Shown here: positions 1-11,400 of the stretch, piece after piece | Layout of the letters: each line of letters begins with the position of its first letter | Numbering within the stretch: the first letter of the stretch is position 1 | Origin: Podarcis raffonei | Lineage: Eukaryota > Chordata > Lepidosauria > Squamata > Lacertidae | DNA: 64,000 nt | NCBI RefSeq assembly: GCF_027172205.1 | Contig: NC_070617.1 | Coordinates: 1,247,501-1,311,500 of the forward strand | Direction of reading: 5' to 3' | The notes under the pieces: model-generated | What the model was told of the DNA's origin: nothing | Seen by the model: the letters and a program-made list of their open reading frames with translations, nothing else | The model's database searches: none | Translations under genes and position numbers: made by a program

Positions 1-213
1 ATTTTATTTTGATCATTTCTACCTCACTTTTAAGTAAAAAATGCTTCCAGAGTGGGCTTAGATACAGTCAGCTAAAACAGATTCCATGATGCAAGTCCAC
101 GTCATTCAGACCATATTAATTTCCTTTCTCATTACACCACTTCCATAACTATGAATCCTACTAGAAAGAGAGTATCAAGGGAAGTCCCCATTTCTCTGCT
201 TCTCAGATCCTAC
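1..213. other. V2R-A intron 2 (left part)
   Basis: Non-coding. I see nothing in it beyond the donor of exon 2. Confidence 0.5.
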
Positions 214-505
214 CTGCGGAATCTTGAAAAGACCTAAGATGTCTGCCATGCGTGAAGATGTATCAGAGCTGAATCCACCTATGACTCCTATTAAATTTTC
301 CTGGGTGCCACATTTGTAGTTGGGGATGAAGTGATGTGATTTGAAAAGTAGGTCCATAGTAGTGCGGTAGGTCATCTTTGAATCAGTATAGCTGTCGTAG
401 ATGTGGAACCCGAGGGTGACATTGGGCAAGATCCTGGGATTATCATTGATCTCATCAACAGCAAACACCAGGGCAAGGATGTGCTGGTAGAACTTGGTCA
501 CCAGG
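214..505 (-). CDS. V2R-A exon 2 (ligand-binding domain, first lobe)
   Basis: 292 bp, the length of all six exon 2s here. Acceptor TTTGCAG lies just right of 505 and donor GTAGG starts at 213. It encodes [19 protein letters not shown] through [11 protein letters not shown], with the sequon NVT. Confidence 0.9.
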
Positions 506-2953
506 CTGCAAATAAAGTGACTTGGTATTTCACAGGATAACAATGCATTGCACAAAATATCTCATCACAGTATTCATCTCCTCACAGTACTCTTCTTCAG
601 TATTCAGCTACCTGACTATAAGAAGATGATAGAACCAGAAAAGTTATTCACCAGTTAAGTCCTGTTGGGAAGAAGGAGAATGTGTTGGGGCTAACTTTTG
701 CTGCATTGCATTCTTGGAAGCTGCTTTCTTCTGAGTCCCTCTATTTCACCATTGTCTGTACAAGAGGAAGGGGAACTTGTGGCCATTGAGATGACACTGG
801 GCTCCCAATTCTCGTCAGCCACAGCCACCGTGATTAATGAACAGGGAGGACGGGGCTGGAGTCCAGCAGCAGAATAAAAACTACAGGCTCCCTAGCCCTG
901 GTCTGTTCTATCAGGTGCTCAAAAAGTTTTAAAGAGGATCATTTCCCAACTCTACTGACATCACCTTGCCCTGTATTAGGAAATTTCTGCACGTAAGGCA
1001 TGGGGTGCTCTGCTAGAGAACTGTTTGCTGCCATGATTCAGACTTTTCTTTAGCCATTTGTGTTTTCATGACACAAATGGATCGTTCAAAGGAGCCACTT
1101 GATATCCTAGGCTGGTGTTTGGCAGCAGTTTCTGTTTGTCCTGTTACGTTCAGGTTTTCTCTGGAAATAGGTAGTCAATGGGGACAAAGTATGGACTGGC
1201 ATTTTTTACTCCGCTCATTTCTCTCTCTTGCCCTGCACTGTCTAACAAGTACAGAATAGTAGAAGTGCTGCAGAGCCTCTCTCCCCACACCAGTGTGGCT
1301 CAAGTTTACCTTAATGGAGTGAGAAAGGACAGGACTGTGGGGAGGTTGGGGCTATATGGACACACCAGCAGGACACTCTCTTTCTCCCACAATTGTGTCT
1401 CAGTCTCAGTCAGTTTTATTGCACATAGCCAAAGGCTGCCGCAATGTACACAGAATTATTTGACAATTAAAAATATATATACTGAATTGATAAAAAAGAC
1501 TTAAAACATTTATATTATTAAAACATTACGTACTCTAAACAGAGCTATAAAAGTACCCCAATGTACAAATAAAAACATTAAACAATAAAATTCATAAGCT
1601 AAAATCATCACATGGTCACTAATGTTAAAAACAATATCAATTAATACAGTGTGCAATTCATACTCAGAGTGTGGTGACAAAGATAGAGCATAGCCTGAGG
1701 TAGATAGATAGGATCAAATGAATTCATCTCCTTTGCAGTTAATGGCTACCTTGGCTATATAATTTGCTCTAATTTTCCTAGCAGCAGTTGCAAAAAGTGC
1801 TACACGCCAGGTCACATACTTATCTGTGTCTGCAAGGAGATATAACATCATATCAAGGGGGTTCTGGCCAGGGGACCTTGTCATTATAGGTACTAAAAAT
1901 CTTTTTCTTGCATCATTATATAAAGGACAGTGCAAGATATAATGCTTAAGGTCCTCTACTTCAGAACATCCCCTAATGCAAACACGTTCGTTTTTTGGTA
2001 TGCCTCTGTGTCTCCCACTCTATAAGCAGAGCTTATTGTATTTAGTCGTAGCTCTGTAAAAGCTTTTCGAAGTTGTGCAAAAGTCAATTCATTAAAATAA
2101 GATGTGTTCATTGGCCTCTCTAAGTTTAAAATACAATGGGTTGCATGTAGATGTGTACATAGAGTGCACAATTGTGTCCTTACCAGCACCCTATCTCACT
2201 CCAGCCCTGTCCATTCAAGGTGCAGCCATTCAATTCATTGTTTTTCCTGAATTTCTGCCATCTCTCTCTCCTCTGTCTGTCTGTCTGTCTGTCTCTCTCT
2301 CACACAAATTTCTGTCTCACTCTCTTTTCTTTCAATTTCCTCCCCTTTGACACCCATCTACAATTAGCTGAAAGGTTGCAAATTGCCTACTCCTGAAATA
2401 CAGAACTTTATAAGTTCAATGTGCTTGAATGTGTACAATTTTCATAAAATAAGAATGCATATATACAAAAATACATACATATAAGAGATAAGAATAATTG
2501 GATCATCAAAGGATAATGTTTCCAAATGCCCAACTGACCATACAGGCACAATTTAAACTCATTGATGTTTGAGAATTTCATGTTCTTCTCAACCAGTGGT
2601 TCTTATCCACCCACCCACCCACCCACCCACCATTTTTGAAAAATTCTAATATCTTTTCAAAGCAGTATGACCTGCAGTTGTTCATGCATATATAAAGACT
2701 AAACACCACTAAAATAAAATGACAGGCAGTTTTCTTACGTTGGGGTGCTGGCTATCGAGACCCGAGAAGGGTGCATGTTGAATACAATTTCAGGGGAAAA
2801 GTAATGCATAAGAGATGCCATCCCGCCAATGAAGAGATCACTTGTCTCATACCAGTCATGTGGAACATGTACTGGATTACTTCTGACACACTTACTGGTA
2901 TGTACTTTGAACACCATGTTTAGGAGCAGCAGGAGCAGGAGCAGCACCAACAT
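214..2953 (-). CDS. V2R-A: vomeronasal type-2 receptor, 5' part only (exons 1-2)
   Basis: Family C chemosensory GPCR of vomeronasal neurons (family knowledge). Only exon 1 (2739-2953) and exon 2 (214-505) are inside; the remaining ligand-binding, cysteine-rich and membrane exons must lie left of the window. The two exons join in phase 2 to give 169 codons without a stop. Exon 1 starts with a leucine-rich signal peptide ([15 protein letters not shown]) and exon 2 has the family block FAVDEIN, the N-glycosylation site in LPNVTLGF and PNYKCG. Exon 2 is almost the same as that of V2R-B, whereas exon 1 differs more. Completeness of the gene cannot be judged here. Confidence 0.9.
1390..2165 (-). 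mobile_element. Degraded LINE-like sequence, family uncertain
   Basis: Read on the minus strand, two broken frames (about 1714-1935 and 1956-2165) contain a C-x-L-Y type motif followed by a long hydrophilic helix, like the C-terminal tail of some non-LTR reverse transcriptases. An AATAAA-like signal lies at the left end on the same strand (around 1408), where a 3' end would be. I cannot name the family, and it could be another kind of repeat. Confidence 0.3.
2607..2632. repeat. CCCA microsatellite
   Basis: About six uninterrupted copies of CCCA just downstream of V2R-A exon 1, inside intron 1. Confidence 0.8.
2739..2953 (-). CDS. V2R-A exon 1 (signal peptide, N-terminus)
   Basis: ATG at 2951-2953 followed at once by a run of leucines, a normal secretory signal. 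The donor GTAAG begins at 2738 reading leftwards; the exon ends in phase 2 like every exon 1 in this window. The conserved exon-1 pattern (KC..NP..VPHDWY...D..IGG) is present. Confidence 0.85.
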
Positions 2954-3396
2954 CTGGATGGAAAACTTCCTTCTGCAAACGAGGCTCCTGTGTTTCTCAG
3001 GTCAAAACATCATTCTGACCACCAGCCTGATTTCAGTATTACGTCTTGGATGGAAACAGACTCTACCAGTGCACTTCATCATCTACATTGTCAAGGGACA
3101 AGATCTGAAGAACATACTATATGCAATGAAAGAGGGAAACTGACAGAACCCCCTCTTAAGCCTAATCTTGGCTGCATCAGAAGCACTGGGGTACTTATAA
3201 CCATTCCAGGCTTGCTTGTTGATTTCCCCCCCTCTGTAGCTTCCAAGAAAGCTGCTGGAGCTTTGGGTCAATTACAGTGATTCATATGATGACAGGGGAG
3301 ATAATTACGTCTCCAATTTGTTGACTCAATGGTAGTTGAACTTCCAGAGCAATCATCCTTTTCCCGTAATAGTTTGTCTGCTTCTTTATATTGAAT

Positions 3397-3605
3397 AATA
3401 GAATCATAGAGTTGGAAGGGACCTCAAAGGCCATATAGTCCACCCCAGCCTCTGCAGGGAATCCACTGCTATACAATTCCTTATACTTAGGTGGGCATTC
3501 ATCCTCTGCTTACAATGACCTAAGAAAGGAAAGTCTACCCCCCTCTGAGGAAGGCTATTGCCCCAGTAGTTTTTGCCATCAGAAATATCTTCCTGATGTG
3601 CCACA
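3397..3605 (-). mobile_element. CR1 LINE 3' end fragment
   Basis: On the minus strand it reads as the usual CR1 terminus: a frame related to NIRK-F.V....WN, then a GGACTA/GATGACC-like stretch, ending in the ATGATTCTAT-type octamer at the left edge. Divergent and truncated, so old. Confidence 0.75.
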
Positions 3606-4059
3606 TTTAGCAGATGGATCTGGTTGATTCTGGTGTTACATAATGTCAGATGATGAAGCTACAAGGAAATCCCAGTTAATCCATTAGTATATGATTCTAC
3701 AAATCATCAAAGAAGTGGTGGCCTAGAAATGGCCTAGAAATGTCAGTGCCACAATACACCTTGGACAGAGCAACCCTAAATATAGAAACCAGCATAATTC
3801 AAGATGACATAAACTATCCCTATTCCAAACCATTCTGGAGCTTCTGGGAGGGGTGACCGCCAACTAAACTGATAAATGAGTGTAAGCCTAAATTTTCATG
3901 ATCAGGCCCTAGGTACTATGACCCAACTGAGTGGGATTTGAAACAGATGTCTCTCTTTGCCCTGCCATGTTCGCCTCACCCCCAGAACACTAATGGGGTT
4001 TATTTGTTTATTTCATTTTATTTACACCAGCATAAATTAATCTACTTTAAATTAACCAG

Positions 4060-4205
4060 GATGAGCTCTGGATGAATCAGGGTGAGGAACTTGCACTGGC
4101 ATATTTCCAGCTGAGCAATCATGGACAACTTTTCAGATCAGCCTCAGCACCTGAGGACTGGAAAGTGGCCAATATATATCCTATTTCTAAAAGAGGGGTT
4201 TTGAG
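4060..4205 (+). mobile_element. CR1 reverse-transcriptase scrap
   Basis: The plus frame contains PEDWKVANIYPI, a clear relative of the CR1 motif PEDWKKANVVPIFKKG that is seen intact in the CR1 copy at 43650-45816. Short and strongly decayed. Confidence 0.45.
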
Positions 4206-4396
4206 AATACTTTGGTTTGGCAATTATTATTATTTTCCAACGTGTGTGTGCATGCAAGCACATGTGTGAACACTTGCAAATGTCAATGTGGTAACAGAAA
4301 GTGTGAATCATAGCACTTTCAGAAAAATTGACCAAGGAAGCTCAGGCTTTAGCTGGAAAGAGAGATGAGGATGATTTCATAGAGGCATTGTATCTT

Positions 4397-4402
4397 TTTA
4401 TT
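4397..4402 (-). terminator. Candidate poly(A) signal of V2R-B
   Basis: AATAAA on the minus strand about 155 bp downstream of the V2R-B stop codon. Position is plausible; use is not shown. Confidence 0.35.
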
Positions 4403-4553
4403 GCATATTGAAGGGCACATCACTCAACAGTGGCAACCACCAAATTCACACTTACAGCTCAGGAATAATGTTTCCCATTTTAACCATTATATATGGGGAG
4501 GGGAGAGGGATATCTGTTGTGCGAGGGATAAATTTATGTGTACTTTATCTCAT

Positions 4554-5455
4554 TTATTTCTTTTTAACTATTAGATGTTCTTTGTTGTTCAGCTCAGGTC
4601 TCACCACAATGATGTAGCATTTAGGGGTAAAGATGCAGCCCAGTAACCCAGCACTGGAAGCCAGTATGGAGAAGATCTCCACTACCACCATGTCTTTTCC
4701 TCTTGTGCTCAGGTAAGTTGGAATGAAGGTCAGCCAAACACTGCAGAAGACCAACATGCTGAAGGTGATGAACTTGGCTTCATTAAAGCTGTCAGGTAAC
4801 TTCCTGGCTATGAAAGCTACAGTGAAACAAACAATGGCCAGGAAGCCCATAAACCCCAAGACGCAGTAGAACATAGTGACCGACCCTTCGTTACATAAGA
4901 GCACAATTTGATCCATCATTGCATGTGTATCTCTATCTGGAAAGGGGGGAAACATCGCCAGCCAGAGAGCGCAGATCCCCACTTGGATGTGGGAGCAGGA
5001 CAGAATGATGGAATAAGCCGATCGTTTCCCCACCCATTTCCTCATCCTAGATCCTGGTTTGGTGACCATGAAGGCTAAAAGCACAGATGCAGTTTTGGCC
5101 AGGATACTAGAGATGGACACACAGAAGATGATACCAAAAGCAGTTTGTCGGAGAAGGCAAGTCGCCTCATTAGGTTTCCCAATGAACATCAAGGAGCAGA
5201 GGAAGCAGAAGAGGAGGGAGATGAGGAGAATGTAGGTGAGACTTCTGTTGTTGGCTTTGACTATGGCAGTGTCCCGGTGCTTAATGAAGATGCCGAGCAC
5301 CGCAGCTGTGAGCAGAGACAACAATAGTGCAGAGGAAGTTGAAACAATGGCCAAAGTGTCACCAAATGCCAGGAAGTTTGGCATCTTAGGAATGCATTGA
5401 TCCTGGCCTCTGTTTGGATATTGGTCTTCCGGACAACTGACACATGTTTCTTCAT
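4554..5455 (-). CDS. V2R-B exon 6 (seven membrane segments)
   Basis: 902 bp to a TAA at 4554-4556. Starts with [17 protein letters not shown], then seven hydrophobic segments with [16 protein letters not shown] in the first inner loop, [11 protein letters not shown] in the second, and [18 protein letters not shown] before the last helices. Acceptor TTTTTCAG. Confidence 0.93.
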
Positions 5456-8400
5456 CTGAAAAAGAATGCATGATAATGTAAGAACCAGAATGGTTCGTGC
5501 TCAAGAACAGATGCCTATCTTGTGTTTTTACTCATGGAGTGTTTCAAATTCTTCTGCCCAAACTGCATCAAGTAGAAACGTCATGGATCATAACTGATTG
5601 AAATATGGTTTTCTCCTTGTGGTGTTCAACAAAGTTATTCTTAAAATAAAAAGCACTGTTCAATGAAATGAGACAATCATTCTGGCAGTAGTTCAAAATT
5701 GTAGGAGTCAACTAAGAAAGGTGTATTGGGACTGTCACATTGATCTCTCTCCAAACTGCCTCATTTTCATTTTTTTTTTTTAAAAACCAACAGTCAATTC
5801 ATCTCCTGATGTTTTATTTCATGGGCATCTAGTCTGACTTTCATAATTCCAATAAGACGTACAAAACACACTTTGCTTTCAAGGTATCTGAAAATTATTT
5901 TTTTATTATCCTTAATAAAGAGACATTTAAGTAAACATATGGAAATAACTGAAGTGTGTGCTGTATGCCCCAGTCTCACATTATGGTCGGGAAGGAAGTG
6001 ATTTTGCAACCAGCATTTATTTAGGGACAAGAGGAAAGTCTGACTAAGGGTCTTTTTTGCTGCACAGAAGAGGAGATCACGGGATAGACAAATAGAAATA
6101 AAACCAGATTCAAAATGCATAGAACATAGACTAAATATGAATTGGAGATAAAAATCAAAAACTTGTTGATAATGAATCTAATTTCTAATAATATTTTAAT
6201 TCAAAATGAGTCTTAATATTATGTTGAAATAGTAAGGCTTAAGACAAGCATTGGGAGCAGTATGCCTGGGATTGAAATGTGATTCCCCATCCCTTTCTTG
6301 ACATTGGGACTCTGTCCAGACCATGCTCCTTGCCCTAGTCCTTTTGTGTGGCTGGAATGTGTTGTCAAACTGTGATGCTGCCTCTTTCTTGTGTAGTTGG
6401 CCGATTGACAGGTGCCTGGGAATAGTTTGTGTGCAAAGCTAGGCATTTAATATGGCCTGAAATTAACCCACAGGGTGTAGATCATAACCATTTGACTACT
6501 CTCTCTGCCCCTACCCAACAGTAGCCTGTTTTCCTAGAAGGTTGAATTTGGGCTGAAGAAGTTTCTCCTCCGAAGCCTTAAAATATTACAAGCCCACCTT
6601 TTGATTTTGAGAAGCAAAGTATTTCTTCTTGTTGTTTCATTTTGGGGGGGTGGGGAGGAACTAAATATTATGGGTTGTTTTCAATGTAGTGCTAAGAAGA
6701 TCATTCTATCAGTGCAAGCATGACTTCTTGTCTAACAGAATCAGTTGGATCTCCAGATCAGTTTTGGGGAGAGTTCAGGGGCAAATGGGGACAGAAGAGG
6801 GGGGAAGTTTCCTTGCGCTTGTGACAATCATTGCTGCCACTACCACAATGATTTAGTTGAATATGACTCTCTGCTATATCCCTATACTTCTTTTTCTTGT
6901 CCATGTATTATGTCCTTCCTGTTCTTGTACACATAACAAGTTCCCATCTTTCTTCCGATGGGTATGGCAATCAGTTGATATTCCTATACTCCTACCTACA
7001 TTGTGGAGCTCAAAATCTTTCCCCAAAACTCTCAGTGTATGCACGATGTTGCATGCCTAACTCACCCACAGAAAACTAAGACCCCTAGAGACGGATTAAA
7101 TTGGTAGGCCTTCCCTGTCATATCAATGTGAGGGCTATGAAGGGTAAAACTAGCCACAATCTCTGATGCAGGGATGGTTGACTGGAAAGGACTGATAAGG
7201 AAGACCAAACCTCCACTTCATTGTTCTGACAGGGACTGGTACTAGAAGGTGGGAATTTCTTTTTACGTGCATTGTAGATGCCTCCAAAGATGTTTACAAA
7301 ATAGCTGCTCATTGAAACCCCAGAAATCTCTCAAGCTCTTCATTTTCGAGTATGACTTCAAACATCATCTTTAATCTTTCTTCCACAATTACAGCTACTC
7401 AAAGTTCCATTCATGCGTTCAAGATCACAAGAACAATGCCTGCGCTATCAGAGGTATCTGAGAACTTAATGTATCATTCACTGAGCTGTTGATATATTCC
7501 TTGGTATGATTAAAACAAAATATCAATTAGATTGTTGTGTCTATGTAAAAATGGGAATCCATGCATAATGCCATAATTTAAAAATGGCCACTATGTTAAT
7601 GAGAATGAACTTGCAAAAGAGTTGCCCACATTTTACTCCGATAAAATGCATCTCTTGATCTTTTACAACATAGCATATCCTACCCTTCTCATTTGAGATC
7701 ATCCCATCAGGACAAGGAGCACAAGCATAGCAGCAAAAGGTCTTCCCCTCCTTCTTTTTCTTCCCATAACCAGGGCGGCAGATGTCATTACATACTGAAA
7801 GAGGTGGCACCTGCCCAAATATATAGGAACGGTTTAGCTTGAATTCATCTTTTTTCATATTCTATCAGATAATCAACCAGCAAACAGGAGTGCAAGTGAT
7901 ACAGAATGCAAAAGCTGTAAGTACACAGGTATGCAATAAGTAGTAGGAATATCTGCTCTGTTAAGTATCATACAAAGACAGATTCGAATTTGCATACTTA
8001 GCCTGATCAATGAATCAAATAGTTTAACATTCAATCCCACATCACTAACTAGAGATTTCCCTCAGGGATTTCACACAGTCACAGAACAGTCAGTATTATG
8101 CATTATCTGAAAGCCAAGGACTCTCTTTGGTTAAAGATGTGCTGACTTAATGCCTCTAAATATTGCATTTTTCATCATAATGGTTTGTTTAAGAATCAGA
8201 TATGTGTGTATAGGAAAAGGTAGTTCATAAAATGATTCCTTGCCTTCAATGAAATACTCAACCTCCATATATCAATTTACCCTCTAATAAAACATTTTAT
8301 CCTATTTGTATTACAGTGATACCTTGGTTTACAACCATAATCCATTGTGGAGGTCTGGTTGTAAACCAAAACAGGTTGTAACTCAAGGCACACTTTCACC

Positions 8401-11400
8401 AATGGGGCCTCCAAAAAATTGGTTGTAATCCAAAAAAAGGGACACACACTTCAGGGTTTGACGTTGTTGTAATCCAAAACGGTTGCAAACCAAGGTGCCA
8501 CTGTATTATCATTACTGTTATAATTCGCCTGCCTTTCACGATGAGGTCCCAATGAATTTCACATTTGACTATTTATTATGCTAAGAGAGCCATTTAGTGT
8601 TTTGGTTATGTCCATTCCCCTCGCATATTGCTGAATGACCACCAGTGTTGACACACACCTGTTATCCTCACCTGAGTCAAGCCTCGGTGCCATTCAATTC
8701 TGTCCTCATCAATGGTGAGCTCTTTGCCAGAAGGATCCAGCCTCCCTACTTGGACTCTGACATACGATTTATTTGGGAATGTGACCAAGTTTGTAATGTC
8801 AAATCCGGCTGCTAATTCTCCATGCTCATCCAGTGCAATTGCATCTCCAGCAGTGTTGTTGAGTGAGATCTTGTGAAGGATTGAGTGGAGCTGGGTGGGA
8901 AGAGAACGAGGACCTGAAGGTCATTTTCCTATATGGTTACAAGTCATTACGATTCATCATGGATAATAATTTACTTGCAGAAGCAGCAAAGCAGTAACAA
9001 ATCATGAAAGGGTATAAAATTCAACTGTGGCGGAGAAATAAGTCTGGAAAATCATGGTTATATGGGATCAGTATTTGGAAGAAGACTTAAGAAAACTGAG
9101 AAAATAGAAGCTTGATAGAAATATCCTGTAGATCAGGAACCTGGTTGGTCACACCATGGATATTGGGTCCAGGAAATTGTCCAGAACCTATATAATGACA
9201 GTTGACATTGGAGATGAGGAAACCTTACCTGCCAGGGCTCCACATTCTGAGGAACCATTCTGTTGCTGGACTCCCTTGCACTGCGTTTCAGCCCAGCTGA
9301 TTGTAAGATATGTAAGGCATGCGCCAAAGCATAGACGGCGTTATAAATGCTGTAGCTGTGGCCAGTCATGCTCATTTCAAAATAAGGGGCAGGAAGGCTC
9401 TCTAGCATCTCCTCTCCAGTACATCTGCCGTAGATGAATGCAGACACAGCTGATGAGTTGGATAATGAACAACTGAATGCTTGCTCCCAGAAAACGTTGA
9501 TAAATCCGTCTTCATTTGCCCATGAAGGATTTACAAACTGAAGAAACTTTTGGAAGTCTTCTATTTCCTTTGAATGAATTGTGAAGGAGATAGCACCATG
9601 GAACATGTGTCTGTCTAAATCAGTAATTGCCTGAACGGGGTATAATGTGAAATCTATTTGGGCTGTTGTAATCCACACTTTTGCTGTAGAGAGCCTCTTA
9701 TTTTGCGGAATTAGTATTTGACTTATCTTGATTACCCCTATAAGTGCTCCCAACCATGTAATAGAGCCACTTTCTCCATATATAACAACTGCATTGGCTT
9801 TGCTTCTCATGAATACTGGCAAAGTATTTTGTTTGTGGTGGAGCATCTCCTGTATGCTGTCAGAGAAGAGCAGGTGCGTTTGAGCTCTTTCTGTGAATGC
9901 TGAACAGATTCCATTCTGCAAAAGCATTTCCTCCATGGTCTGTAGGAATCGGTCTCCACCTTCATTATCTATAGCATAGAGCCCAACCCATTTCCACTTG
10001 AAGTGAAGAAGTAACTGAATAATTCCTCGGTATTGCAGAGCTTCACTGGGTACCATGCGGTAAAAGGAAGGGAACTTGACTTGATTCTTCACTGCTGGCT
10101 CAAATGAGCCATATGAAATCTTTAAAAAATAAGAGTTGGAAGAGGAGCTAATTATTTTCCCAAATTTCAAATTAGTGGGAGTCTATACAGGCAGTGGAAT
10201 TCTATACAGCAATGGAACAGACTTCCACAAGAGGTGGTGGGCTCTCCTTCCTTGGAGGGTTTTAAGCAGAGATTGGATGGCCATCTGTCATTGAGGCTTC
10301 AGCTGAGATTCCTGCATCTCAGGGGGTTGGACTGGTTGACGCTTGGGGTCCCTTCCAAGTCTAAGATTATATGATTCTATGCCCAGTTTCCTTCTGTTTG
10401 GACAGGTTCCTCCACCTTTTACTCACACTAAGAAAACTACACAACCCTCTTAATGTAGGCACTCATGACACTCTTGACAATTTTGGTCAACATACACTCT
10501 AAATGAGATGTTTATTGAAACCCGTTCCTCTCATTCTGAGCTAACTTCTTTTAAAGAAAATATTCCTGTTGTTGTTGGGGCATCAGCTTATAGACACTAT
10601 AAGCCATCCTCCTCAAAGTCATTTACAAGTGGTTTGACTACAATCTGCTTTGCAGTAGACTTCAAAGGAATGAGTGTATGTGGAGGAAAGGCAGAGAGAA
10701 GGGAGGTTCTTCTGGCTTTGGGGTTCTAGGGTTCTTGAGATGGTGCTGCTGTAATTCCCCAAGGTGATCAGCCCCTCTCCTTCTAACACACCTCAAATAA
10801 TTCTCCTCTCTACAAATGAAACACAAATCATTTTAAACCTACACACCTCTCATGCACATCCTTGGATAGTAATGAATGCAAATTTCAGTTAATTCTTCTT
10901 CCCATTACACCGTTCTAGCTTTACACTTCATCAAATTACTGCTGGAAAGAGTAGAAAAGTGAATTATGGGGGAGGTGAGAGGAAAGCCTCTGTGCTCCAG
11001 TACTCAGATCCTACCTGTGGAATCTTGAAAAGACCCAAGATATCTGCCATGCAGGAAGAGGTATCAGAACTAAGTCCTCCAATTACTCCTATTACATTTT
11101 CCTGGGTGCCACATTTGTAGTTAGGGACAAACTGGTGTGATTTAAAGAGCAGGTCCAAAGTGGTGCGGTAAGTCCTCCTTGAATCAGTATAGCTGTCATA
11201 GATGTGGAACCCGAGGGTGACATTGGGCAAGATCCTGGGATTCTCATTGATCTCATCAACAGCAAACACCAGAGCAAGGATGTGCTGGTAGAACTTGGTC
11301 ACCATGCTGCAGATAAAGGGACTTGCTGTTTCATGGTGGAATCAAGGCTTATGCTTCAAAAGATTGTCTCATGGTCTTATAGCAACAACAACCTATATCT

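Larger units (their letters stand above)
506..2738. other. V2R-A intron 1
   Basis: Holds a degraded retroelement-like stretch (about 1390-2165) and two simple repeats, CTGT at 2272-2294 and CCCA at 2607-2632. The rest (506-1390) shows no gene or recognisable repeat. Confidence 0.5.
2954..4553. other. Spacer between V2R-A and V2R-B
   Basis: Contains the 5' side of V2R-A and the 3' side of V2R-B. Two CR1 scraps are seen (3397-3605 minus, 4060-4205 plus) and a possible poly(A) signal for V2R-B (AATAAA on the minus strand at 4397-4402). No promoter element can be pointed out with confidence. Confidence 0.5.
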